From positions 303,525-367,524 of the forward strand of contig NZ_JACOPX010000006.1 in assembly GCF_015461835.1 (NCBI RefSeq): a stretch of DNA of 64,000 bases, read 5' to 3'. Both the position numbers and the translations under genes were made by a program. The stretch comes from Pseudomonas neuropathica (lineage in GTDB: Bacteria; Pseudomonadota; Gammaproteobacteria; Pseudomonadales; Pseudomonadaceae). Each line of letters opens with the position of its first letter. Position 1 is the first letter of the stretch. Below are positions 36,360 through 43,866 of this stretch, one piece after another. Under the pieces are notes generated by a model. That model did not search any database. It saw only the letters and a program-made list of their open reading frames with translations, and was not told where the DNA came from.

Positions 36360-36862
36360 AAAACCAGCTCTCAGCCTCTAAAAACAAAATCCACTAAGCA
36401 AAATTTTCTGAAAAAGCAATTCCGCGCCCACTTAAAACGCACACCCTTTCTGCGCCTAGATTAAAGCTCTAGCCTTAGTAAAATCAAGTTACTTCCACCC
36501 ACTCTCTCTCTCAAATGCAGCTCCTGAGTTTTCTCTTCGGGAATACTTTCAAGCATCAACGCAGCTCGGGCTTGCTTGAAAGCGCTGGAGACAGAGTTCC
36601 AAAAACCAATAGCAGGGCATGGTCTTAGGGTGTGATATTGAGTCAGAATTTATTGTTGAAAATTCGCCGGCGATTATGTTGGACAGTATTGCGCAGGTGA
36701 TGTTGGGAGGGGGCTTTGGGTCAATTACTGCTTGTCAGGAATGGCAGCTAATGGCCGAAAGCGGACCTTCGTTGAACCAGCATTCACGCGGTAGCTGTCA
36801 ATATGATTACTCAAAACAACGCCACTAAAAGAGAGGCAAGAGGAGTGTCTCCTAGGTGTCTA
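36360..36862. other. Intergenic region with decayed repeat
   Basis: About 500 bases without a convincing gene. GGCAGCTAATGGCCGAAAGC at 36742-36761 followed by GGACCTTCG is a degenerate copy of a common Pseudomonas intergenic sequence. Composition changes back toward the GC-rich norm across this stretch, so it marks the other edge of the AT-rich insert. Confidence 0.4.
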
Positions 36863-37519
36863 TCACCAACTCCCGTACGGTATGCCGTGTTTCTCGATAT
36901 ACCGCTTGGACTTTTCGCTGACGGGATAGGCATAGCGCCCTGGGTTCTTACCTTGTTTAGGCCCTAGCGGTTCAATTTCTGCTTGTGCTCTGGCGACCTT
37001 GACGGGACGATGACACTCGTCCCGAACAAAAACCTGTACAACGCCCCCTGGTGCCAATCCCAGATATATAGATGCGCTATAGCTGGCCTGCTGCTCCGGT
37101 GTTTCCGGGCACCGCTGACTAACCGATTGCACCATCAGTTGCCTCGCCTCTTCAGGCACATCCAACCAAACCTTGTAGGTCTGCGGCTCGACAATGGATT
37201 GCCAGCGCACGTAAATGCGCTTGGGCAAGTCAGCGCCAATCACTGGTTTCGCAGCAGCGCCTACTGCATGCCAACCGCGCGCGGACTCTTTGCCATTTTC
37301 TGGTTCTCCGCCAACGGCCGTCCCTCCTCCTGTGCGCGTGAATAGCTTGCCGTTTATGTCTTCGACGGCACTGTCCTCAACCCAAACCTTCATGTAATAG
37401 GGTTCGGTGAACGCAAGCTCCCACGATTCGGATTTCGGGTCGTTTTTCCCGGATAGAGGAGAGGCAGACTGGCAGCCGCTCAGGAACAACACGCATACCG
37501 CAACAATGCATTGCTTCAT
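36863..37519 (-). CDS. DUF2931 lipoprotein, candidate T6SS immunity protein (copy 3)
   Basis: A 218-residue lipoprotein (lipobox FLSGC). It is the third of three tandem paralogues that follow the lipase effector gene; all share the YMKVWVEDSAVEDI-type core, LPKRIYVRWQSIVEPQTYK and an identical PYGSW end. Residue +2 after the cysteine is Gln, which does not match the inner-membrane retention signal, so outer-membrane anchoring facing the periplasm is likely. There it could neutralise a phospholipase. The immunity role is inferred from position. Confidence 0.78.
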   Translation of the reverse strand: MKQCIVAVCVLFLSGCQSASPLSGKNDPKSESWELAFTEPYYMKVWVEDSAVEDINGKLFTRTGGGTAVGGEPENGKESARGWHAVGAAAKPVIGADLPKRIYVRWQSIVEPQTYKVWLDVPEEARQLMVQSVSQRCPETPEQQASYSASIYLGLAPGGVVQVFVRDECHRPVKVARAQAEIEPLGPKQGKNPGRYAYPVSEKSKRYIEKHGIPYGSW

Positions 37520-37530
37520 TGGTTTACCGC

Positions 37531-38187
37531 TTACCAACTACCGTAAGGAATTCCGAATTTTTCGATATACCGCTTGGACTTTTCACTGACGGGATAAGCG
37601 TATCGCCCTTGGGTTTTCCCCTGACTCGGCCCCAACGGTTCGATTTCGGCCTGCGCTTTCGCCACTTCGACCGGATGGTAACATGAGTCTCTTACCCAAA
37701 CCTGGATCGCCCCGCCGGGAGCTAAACCCAGATAGACCGAAGATATATAGGTAGCTGTCTGGTCTGGAGTTTTCGCGCAGCGTTGATTCACGGATGTCAG
37801 CATCAATTGCCTAGCCTCTTCGGGTATATCCACCCAGGCTCGATAGGTCTGAGGTTCTACGATGGACTGCCAGCGAACGAAGATCCGTTTCGGGAGATCA
37901 GCACCCACTACTGCTTTCGCGGAACTGCCCACACCGTGCCAGCCTCGCGCCGACTCTGTTCCATCTTCTGGCTGCCCACCCGATGCGGATCCCTTTCCCG
38001 TACGAAGAAACGTCTTTCCTTTGATGTCTTCAACGGCAGTGTCCTCAACCCAGACCTTCATGTAGTCAGGTTCGGTAAAGCCTAGCTCCCACCAAGGAGA
38101 TTTGGGGTCGTTTTTGGCTGATAGCAGATCGTTTGATTGGCAACCGCTAATCAACAGGACACAAAGCATCGTTGTAAGTTGTTTCAT
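37531..38187 (-). CDS. DUF2931 lipoprotein, candidate T6SS immunity protein (copy 2)
   Basis: A 218-residue paralogue of the downstream copy, with lipobox LISGC and closely matching sequence through the whole mature part (WELGFTEPDYMKVWVEDTA, ADLPKRIFVRWQSIVEPQTY). It is closer to copy 3 than to copy 1, so that pair is probably the most recent duplication. Ten bases separate it from copy 1 and eleven from copy 3. Confidence 0.78.
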   Translation of the reverse strand: MKQLTTMLCVLLISGCQSNDLLSAKNDPKSPWWELGFTEPDYMKVWVEDTAVEDIKGKTFLRTGKGSASGGQPEDGTESARGWHGVGSSAKAVVGADLPKRIFVRWQSIVEPQTYRAWVDIPEEARQLMLTSVNQRCAKTPDQTATYISSVYLGLAPGGAIQVWVRDSCYHPVEVAKAQAEIEPLGPSQGKTQGRYAYPVSEKSKRYIEKFGIPYGSW

Positions 38188-38197
38188 CGGATGATGG

Positions 38198-38854
38198 TTA
38201 CCAACTTCCATACGGAATACCGTACTTGTCGATATAGCGCTGGGCCTTTTCACTCACTGGATAGGCGTAACGCCCCCCGTGCTTCCCCTGCTCCGGGCCT
38301 AGCGGTTCAACTTCGCCTTGGGCATGTGCGACTTGGATCGGGCGATGGCATGAGTCTCTGACCCACGCTTGCAATACACCACCTGGAGCTAGCCCCACGT
38401 AAAGCGAGGCCATATATCGTGCAGCTCTTTCAGGAGTTTCCGGGCAACGTTGGTGCGTTGAGTCCACCATCAATTGTCTGGCTGATTCTGGGATTTCGAT
38501 GAATCCCTTGTAGGTCTTCTGCTCTGATATGGACTGCCAACGAACGAAGATGAGTTTGGGAAGATCGGCACCTGTTACCGGAATACCAGAGCCACTGACA
38601 GTGCCCCAACCACGGGCGGACTCTGTGCCATCTTCAGGTTCACCTCCGGCAGCGGTTCTCCCTCCTGCCTTGAAAAACATCCTGTTTTGAATGTCCAGAA
38701 CGGAGCTGTCCTCTACCCATATTTTCATGTAGTCCGGCTCAACAAACCCTAGTTGCCACCACGGGGACTTAGGGTCACTTTCGCCACTTTCTGCGGCTCT
38801 CGTCTGGCAACCCGCCAACAGAAAAACGCCCAGCAGAACAATCAACGCTCTCAT
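38198..38854 (-). CDS. DUF2931 lipoprotein, candidate T6SS immunity protein (copy 1)
   Basis: A 218-residue lipoprotein (LLAGC) immediately downstream of the effector: its ATG overlaps the effector stop codon by one base (TAATG), so translation is coupled. This copy is the most diverged of the three in the middle (ARGWGTVSGSGIPVTGADLPKL). Tight coupling makes it the prime candidate for the cognate immunity protein, with the other two guarding against variants. Confidence 0.8.
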   Translation of the reverse strand: MRALIVLLGVFLLAGCQTRAAESGESDPKSPWWQLGFVEPDYMKIWVEDSSVLDIQNRMFFKAGGRTAAGGEPEDGTESARGWGTVSGSGIPVTGADLPKLIFVRWQSISEQKTYKGFIEIPESARQLMVDSTHQRCPETPERAARYMASLYVGLAPGGVLQAWVRDSCHRPIQVAHAQGEVEPLGPEQGKHGGRYAYPVSEKAQRYIDKYGIPYGSW

Positions 38855-40395
38855 TACCAAAGCTTCCAATCAGGTACGTGTGGGTGTTGTACGCGAATTG
38901 CGTCTGCCGTCGGCGCGTTGATGTAAACGGCTTCTATGCCGCTTGCATCCCTCCTGCCGAGGGGGTGGTTCCAGTTCGCGGAGGAGTGAATGTATTTGAG
39001 CTTTAGCAGCTTTTCTTCCTCAGCCGTGACGCTGTAGTCGCCAGCGACCAAACGATTACACAACGCTTGCAGGTCATCTGGCACGGCGTACTCATCGCTC
39101 TCAGGCATATCGATGAATTGGACGCCCTTTTCCTTCGCCAGTTGATACATGACTCTCAAGTAGACGCGCGAGAGCTTGCCGCTCACTGGTCGCTTGAGTT
39201 GCAGCGCGGCGTACACACGTTTTTCTCGGGGCGCCAGTCGATCCTGATTGTCCGTAGGGAGTAAGAGCGCGGCCGGTGTGACAACTTCCAGTAGATTTGC
39301 AGGCCACCCTTTGGCAACCCACTGACTTTTCAGGCGTGCAGCATCCCGGTAGATCGATGTAGTTGCAACGTCAGTTTGGACTGAGACTTCAAGGGCTTGC
39401 ATGGGACTGACCAATACGCATTCCTCGACTTCGTCGAGGTAGCTTCCTCCGATATCCGAATGGACGCCGGGAAAGGTGTATTCCGGATGGTCGGGCTTAA
39501 CGCGACTGAGCGCGAAGTTTGCGCGGCACTCATCGCGAGCTACGAGATGGACAACATCTTTGAAGAACCTGCGATCCAGATAAAGCTTCACACCGGGAGC
39601 GATAGGGCTCGTCACTTGACCAAGGTTGGTAAAACCGGCGATGGATGGCACTGTGTCGAACAGGCCGATAAATCCCATTTTGATACCGTTTCCGTATTGG
39701 CTATCAAAACTGCGGCTGAAATCTTTGGCGCTGTTGTTCAACAAGCTTCCTAGAGGTCCTTGCTTGCCTCGCACGATTTCATTTGAGAAATGCCGTGCAG
39801 CTGCTGCTCCACGACTGAAGCCAAACGTATCAAAAGTCAGAGACACTATTTCACTGCCTGGACTATCTAGCAGGACTTCTTCGATGGTTTGTTTTATTTG
39901 TGCGAAAGACGCCTGAACACGTCCCGCGACACCGGTATCACCGCGACCCATGCCAGAGCCTACGGCGCTGTCTTTCTCATTGTTTACAGTGCCAATACCG
40001 TCGACATAGATAGGACGTGATATGCATTTAAAGGCGCCAGCGCCCTCGGCTTTCTCGGTCTTTTTATATAGATCATGCAATTTTTTAACATTGGTGAGTC
40101 CGGCTCCGTAACTGCTGTCCGGGTCACTCATGTACGGCATGCAACTGACGGGAATATCCTGAGGCGCAATCGGATGCTGCGCCCCACACAGCAATCCTGC
40201 CGCCGTGTTATTCGCATTATTCCCAGTGCCATCAAAGAAAACCCCAATCCTCAACGCGATGCCGATTTTCTCAGGTTCGCGCGCAGGTTCTTTCCCGTGC
40301 TTCTCATATTCCGCCCAGCGCTGGGCGTGAATATCGACGGGTTTGGCTTCTTCGTAACGATAATTTTTCGGGGGGTTGGGTACGTAGCCACTCAT
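38854..40395 (-). CDS. Type VI secretion lipase effector, DUF2235 (Tle1-like)
   Basis: A 513-residue alpha/beta hydrolase of the DUF2235 family. The FFDGTGNN motif is at residues 54-61, the nucleophile elbow GFSRG at 192-196 (Ser194), and Asp247 (GLFDTVPS) and His312 (GVHSDIGG) complete a plausible triad. Tle1 proteins are phospholipases delivered by type VI secretion. No signal peptide and no VgrG or PAAR nearby, so loading is through a distant spike. The start at MSGYVPNPP has AGGAA upstream; a 52-codon extension is unlikely. Three DUF2931 genes follow as candidate immunity. Confidence 0.86.
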   Translation of the reverse strand: MSGYVPNPPKNYRYEEAKPVDIHAQRWAEYEKHGKEPAREPEKIGIALRIGVFFDGTGNNANNTAAGLLCGAQHPIAPQDIPVSCMPYMSDPDSSYGAGLTNVKKLHDLYKKTEKAEGAGAFKCISRPIYVDGIGTVNNEKDSAVGSGMGRGDTGVAGRVQASFAQIKQTIEEVLLDSPGSEIVSLTFDTFGFSRGAAAARHFSNEIVRGKQGPLGSLLNNSAKDFSRSFDSQYGNGIKMGFIGLFDTVPSIAGFTNLGQVTSPIAPGVKLYLDRRFFKDVVHLVARDECRANFALSRVKPDHPEYTFPGVHSDIGGSYLDEVEECVLVSPMQALEVSVQTDVATTSIYRDAARLKSQWVAKGWPANLLEVVTPAALLLPTDNQDRLAPREKRVYAALQLKRPVSGKLSRVYLRVMYQLAKEKGVQFIDMPESDEYAVPDDLQALCNRLVAGDYSVTAEEEKLLKLKYIHSSANWNHPLGRRDASGIEAVYINAPTADAIRVQHPHVPDWKLW

Positions 40396-40534
40396 CCGTG
40401 ATTCCTGGTTCTGATCCTTGAGAACGGCCCGAAGGGTGACAGCCGGGGCTGGGGGGCGCAAGCCGTGGCCGAGTGCCAGCCAAGGTGTGGCAGCGGGGTT
40501 CGACGAGGGTTTCCCCTCGTCGGGGTAGGGTTGT

Positions 40535-40897
40535 TTAGCTGGCGATTTCAACGTTATCCAGCGCTTGGTTGACGGCGATTTCGCCGAGCATCACGACTTG
40601 GGCGATGCCCAGAGCGGTTTTGCGGTGCGGGGTGTCGAGCATGGCGGCGAAGTTGAGGAGCATTTCGCTGGCGGAGCCGAGGGTTTCGCTGGCGTTGGCG
40701 AGCAGGGATTCGCTGTTGTACTTGGGGTTGGCGAGGTACATGCGTTCGGGTTGTTGGGTGCTGGCCATGATTTGGCTGGCGGGTTTGAGGTAGTGGTCGA
40801 GGGCGCGTTCAGCGGCTTCGTGGAATCGCTTGGAATCGGGGGATTCGTAGGGGGATGTGGGGTCAGTTTCGGGTGGGTTGGGTGTTGGTTTGATCAT
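40535..40897 (-). CDS. DUF6124 family protein
   Basis: A 120-residue protein of a Pseudomonas family recognised from MIKPTPNPPETDPTSPYESP and the helical HEAAERALDHYLKP region, ending LGEIAVNQALDNVEIAS. AGGAG lies before the ATG at 40897; another ATG 7 codons upstream is within that site. The long structured leader described separately precedes it. Codon use is odd: the coding strand is rich in A and C, the reverse of the G/T-rich end of alkC. Function unknown; 139 bases separate it from the effector. Confidence 0.8.
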   Translation of the reverse strand: MIKPTPNPPETDPTSPYESPDSKRFHEAAERALDHYLKPASQIMASTQQPERMYLANPKYNSESLLANASETLGSASEMLLNFAAMLDTPHRKTALGIAQVVMLGEIAVNQALDNVEIAS

Positions 40898-41165
40898 GGT
40901 TGTGCTCCTGGTTTTCATTAGGAGCTACCAGCATCACTTGCAGATGATGGGTGGCAGCTATGCGCGGGTCTGCAAGACCGGGAAACCAGGCACCCGGCAG
41001 ACCCGAAGGTCTCCCGCACAAAGCTGCCATTGAGCGGACACGAACGAGTGTCCTTTTGGCTGGCTGTGCGACTGGTTTTTCCGGCGGGCTTGCAGACCCG
41101 ATCACTGATGAGCAGTGACGGGAATCAAGGTACGGAGGGAGTGCCAGACGCACAAGCCGGCGGAT
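40898..41165 (-). ncRNA. Structured leader with competing helices upstream of DUF6124 gene
   Basis: In the transcript running toward the DUF6124 gene several stems are clear: TCACTG/CAGTGA (41103-41119), GGACAC/GTGTCC (41037-41054), AGACC-TTCG-GGTCT (41000-41013), and a long hairpin CGGGTCTGC/GCAGACCCG (40998-41006 with 40966-40974) with inner CCGGG/CCCGG. The 9-mer CGGGTCTGC occurs twice on this strand (41093-41101 and 40998-41006) and both can pair with the single 40966-40974 complement, while the second also belongs to the UUCG hairpin. These are mutually exclusive folds, as in a regulatory leader. An open frame across it is not coding in my view. Confidence 0.6.
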
Positions 41166-41293
41166 TCTGGCTTAGTCGTAGGTAACGGCGCAAGGCGTTG
41201 TAGGGTTTCGGTGGTTACTTGAGGCTTGGTTTAAACAGTGGCGGTTTTTACTGTTTATTTCGGTCAGTGCTTGATGGGGTGACTGGGTGGGCG

Positions 41294-41459
41294 TCTTCGC
41301 GAGCAAGCTCGCTCCCACAGGGATTTGTGGTTGAGGTGGGATTGGTGGTGGCTGGGCTGGCGTTATCGCGAGCAGGCTCACTCCTACAGGGGATTAAGTC
41401 TGGCTTTGGATTTGGGGCGGTTGGGCGGGCGTCTTCGCGAGCAGGCTCGCTCCCGCAGG
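41294..41459 (+). repeat. Three direct REP copies
   Basis: TCTTCGCGAGCAAGCTCGCT at 41294, TATCGCGAGCAGGCTCACTC at 41364 and TCTTCGCGAGCAGGCTCGCT at 41432, all in one orientation, about 70 bp apart. The stretch 41215-41500 holds no gene. Confidence 0.85.
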
Positions 41460-41501
41460 TTTTGTGTTTGGTTCGGGGTTCCCACAGGGATTGGGGGATG
41501 G

Positions 41502-41981
41502 CTATGGTCGGTGGCGTGTCATGCTGATGAGGGCGGATCGTCCTCCACCCGGTGCCGGGCGCTCTTCAATGGAGAACGGCACAAAGCCAAGTTTCGGGTA
41601 GAGCAGCAGGCCTGCAGTGTTTTCATTGAAGCAAGACAGTTGCACTTCCTTGGCCTGGTATTTTTCGAAACCCAGCGCGGTCATGGTCTCGACGATGTAC
41701 CGCGCCACACCCTGGCCACGGGCGTAGGGCGCGACGATGACGTTGCCGATGCAGCAGATGCCATCGTGCTCAGCGCGGTAGAAGTTGGCGAAGCCAACGA
41801 ACTCGCCGTTGGCCAGAAAAGCCGTGGAGTCGAAGCGTTGGCTGATTGCGCTGTGCATCTGTTCTTCCGTCAGCGGGAAGTTGGCTTTCGGGAACATGAA
41901 GAACAGCTCTTGCTCGCCTTGGGGAAAGCTGCACAGGGTGTTGACGTCGTCGGCCGTCACGGGCCGGTGGGAGAAATTCAT
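41502..41981 (-). CDS. GNAT family N-acetyltransferase
   Basis: A 159-residue acetyltransferase with the acetyl-CoA pyrophosphate-binding pattern IGNVIVAPYARGQGVARYIVE (R/Q-x-x-G-x-G/A type). The fold runs from FSHRPVTADDV to YPKLGFVPFSIEERP. The ATG at 41981 has AGGGCAG upstream. Its start lies 13 bases after the DUF4287 stop, so they share a transcript. The substrate is unknown. Confidence 0.88.
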   Translation of the reverse strand: MNFSHRPVTADDVNTLCSFPQGEQELFFMFPKANFPLTEEQMHSAISQRFDSTAFLANGEFVGFANFYRAEHDGICCIGNVIVAPYARGQGVARYIVETMTALGFEKYQAKEVQLSCFNENTAGLLLYPKLGFVPFSIEERPAPGGGRSALISMTRHRP

Positions 41982-41994
41982 CGCTGCCCTGCCC

Positions 41995-42207
41995 TCACTT
42001 TTTACCCGCCAGATGATGCGCCACCAAGGCGTTGGCATGACCGTGGCCCATGCCGTGTTCCCCCTTGAGCCACGCCACCAGTTCCATGTGCTTCTTGTCG
42101 GTGATGCCGGCAAGCAGGCTCAGCCAGTGATCGATGGGCTGGCCGTATTTTTTCTCGATGGAGGGGAAGTACGACGCCGGGCCTTTTACCTTGTTGTCTT
42201 CGCTCAT
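41995..42207 (-). CDS. DUF4287 family protein
   Basis: A 70-residue protein matching DUF4287: KGPASYFPSIEKKYGQPIDHW, then AWLKGEHGMGHGHANALVAH. GGGAG lies 8 bases upstream. Small, soluble, common in proteobacteria, function unknown. Probably cotranscribed with the GNAT gene downstream. Confidence 0.88.
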   Translation of the reverse strand: MSEDNKVKGPASYFPSIEKKYGQPIDHWLSLLAGITDKKHMELVAWLKGEHGMGHGHANALVAHHLAGKK

Positions 42208-42325
42208 GCTGCAAGCTCCCTGTGGTCACGACGGAGGGTCGGCGGACGCTCCTTGTCGGCAGGTCATAGAGTGGACGCGAAGTGCGGTTCCGGCAACTGC
42301 CCCGCTCTGCCAGACACCACAAAAA

Positions 42326-42420
42326 CCCTGTAGGAGTGAGCCTGCTCGCGATGGCGTTTTTTCAGTCAACACTTACATTGACTGGACTACCGCTATCGCG
42401 AGCAGGCTCACTCCTACAGT
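42326..42420. repeat. REPIN (inverted REP pair)
   Basis: CCCTGTAGGAGTGAGCCTGC at the left and, inverted, AGCAGGCTCACTCCTACAG at the right, with about 40 bases between. Confidence 0.9.
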
Positions 42421-42430
42421 GATATCTGCT

Positions 42431-42979
42431 TTATTCCGTGCGGCCCGGCAGCATCCGCACCAGCGTGTTATCCCGCACCCAATAATGGTGGAACAACCCC
42501 GCCAGCGCGTGCAGCCCGATCAGCCAGTAACCGGTGCTGCCAATCAGTTCATGCCAGTACTTCAGTTGCTTGGCAAAGTCCGGATCGATGGCCACTGGCG
42601 CCGGGACGTGGAAGCCGAAGTACGGGAACGGTTTGTCGGCGGCGGCGAGCATCAGCCAGGCGAGGATCGGCGTGGCGATCATCAGGCCGTACAGCGCCAG
42701 GTGCATCAGGTGCGAGATGCCGGTCTGCCACGCCGGTGGTTTTGGGGTGATCGGTGGGCGTGGGCTGAGGCGGCCGAGCAGGCGGATCCACACGAGGGCG
42801 AAGATGCTCGCGCCGAACAGGCCGTGGAAGCCCATCAGCAAGCCGCGCGCTTCGCTGCCCTTGGGCATGTAGCCCTTGATTTCGACGCATGCGTAGACGC
42901 CGACGAACAGCGCCAGCATCAGCCAGTGCAGGGTAATTGAGAGTTTTCCATAACGGGTTACGGCGATGTCGCGGGTCAT
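42431..42979 (-). CDS. Cytochrome b561 (CybB-like)
   Basis: A 182-residue inner-membrane di-haem protein with four helices. Candidate haem-ligating histidines: His18 (LHWLML), His52 (FHGLFG), a histidine in SHLMHLALYG, and those of the last helix (GLHALAGLFHHYWVRD). Family members move electrons from quinol, some to superoxide. It is divergent from the hemolysin-ligase operon, and the PmrA-like boxes lie between them, so it may share control. Confidence 0.9.
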   Translation of the reverse strand: MTRDIAVTRYGKLSITLHWLMLALFVGVYACVEIKGYMPKGSEARGLLMGFHGLFGASIFALVWIRLLGRLSPRPPITPKPPAWQTGISHLMHLALYGLMIATPILAWLMLAAADKPFPYFGFHVPAPVAIDPDFAKQLKYWHELIGSTGYWLIGLHALAGLFHHYWVRDNTLVRMLPGRTE

Positions 42980-43077
42980 AAGCTGCGCCTCGTGATTGTC
43001 GTGAATGACAGTCGATTCGTTCGACTGTCTCGATCCGGTTGCCGGGCGAACCGACGGCGTTACCCTGCCCGCCCAGT

Positions 43078-43139
43078 CTTAAGAGAGTCTGAAGACAGAC
43101 CCTCACGTTAACCTTTTTTCACCTTCAGACTTCGTTAAG
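43078..43139. promoter_or_regulatory. Two inverted PmrA/OmpR-type boxes
   Basis: CTTAAG-N5-CTGAAG at 43078-43094 on the plus strand and CTTAAC-N5-CTGAAG at 43123-43139 on the minus strand, 45 bp centre to centre. Each matches the direct-repeat geometry bound by PmrA-like regulators (consensus CTTAAG-N5-CTTAAG). They lie 50-110 bases upstream of the operon that ends with its own OmpR-type regulator and sensor, and about 100 bases from the cytochrome b561 start. Confidence 0.7.
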
Positions 43140-43188
43140 AAATGCCTCCGATACTCGCCTCAAACCTATTGAGGGAGGCGTTCTGCCC

Positions 43189-43866
43189 ATGCCCGATTTT
43201 GACTGGAACATCCCCCTGCCCCTGCGCTTCGGTCAAGCCGAAACGCCGCAGATGACGTTGACCGGTGCCCGGCCCGACGATGCCCTGCGAGAGCCGTTCG
43301 AAGCCTTTATCCAGCACCGTTTTCGCAAGGCCCATGGCGCCGACATCCGTCATTTCATGCCCGAGCTGTTCGGCATGCACAACGGCAATGGCGAGTTGTG
43401 CGCCGTGGCCGGGGTGCGTCGCGCGCATCTGGAATCACTGTTCCTTGAGCGCTATCTGGATGAGCCGATCGAGCCGTTGATCAGCGCGGCGGCGGATCGT
43501 GCGGTCGAGCGCAGCGCCATTGTCGAAGTCGGCAACCTCGCCGCCAGCGACACCGGCAGCGCGCGCCTGAGCATCATCGCCATCACCTACCTGCTGGCCA
43601 TGGGCGGCCTGGAATGGGTGACGTTCACCGGCAACATCGGCCTGGTCAACAGCTTCCATCGCCTGGGTTTGAAACCAGTGACATTGTGCGCCGCTGACCC
43701 GGAACGGTTGGGTGACGAGCGTCAACACTGGGGCAGTTATTACGAAAGTAAACCTTGGGTGCACGTCGGCAATATCCGCGCCGGGTTCATCCATTTGCGC
43801 AATATCGGCCTGTTCACCCGCCTGGGTTTGCCGAGTTCGATTGAAGGAGCCTGTCATGTCGCTTGA
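43189..43866 (+). CDS. Thermostable hemolysin family protein
   Basis: A 225-residue protein of the family named after Vibrio delta-VPH. No signal peptide. The conserved core RSAIVEVGNLAASDTGSARL followed by IAITYLLAMGGLEWVTFTG and NSFHRLGLKP resembles acyltransferase-like (GNAT) folds, so it may be an acyl-transferring enzyme rather than a pore former; that is inference. It is the first gene of a seven-gene operon and overlaps the ligase by 11 bases. A TATTGAGGGAGG sequence precedes the start. Confidence 0.85.
   Translation: MPDFDWNIPLPLRFGQAETPQMTLTGARPDDALREPFEAFIQHRFRKAHGADIRHFMPELFGMHNGNGELCAVAGVRRAHLESLFLERYLDEPIEPLISAAADRAVERSAIVEVGNLAASDTGSARLSIIAITYLLAMGGLEWVTFTGNIGLVNSFHRLGLKPVTLCAADPERLGDERQHWGSYYESKPWVHVGNIRAGFIHLRNIGLFTRLGLPSSIEGACHVA

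Noticed and set aside
36619..36828. 69-codon frame upstream of the DUF2931 genes
   Set aside because: Covers a degenerate intergenic repeat; no ribosome site.
40863..41153. 96-codon frame on the minus strand across the leader region
   Set aside because: The sequence is explained by strong RNA-like hairpins; the frame overlaps the DUF6124 start and has no ribosome site.
41294..41459. Regularly spaced repeats that could suggest a CRISPR array
   Set aside because: The units are REP cores with unequal spacing and diverged arms, found at many other sites in the window; no cas genes.
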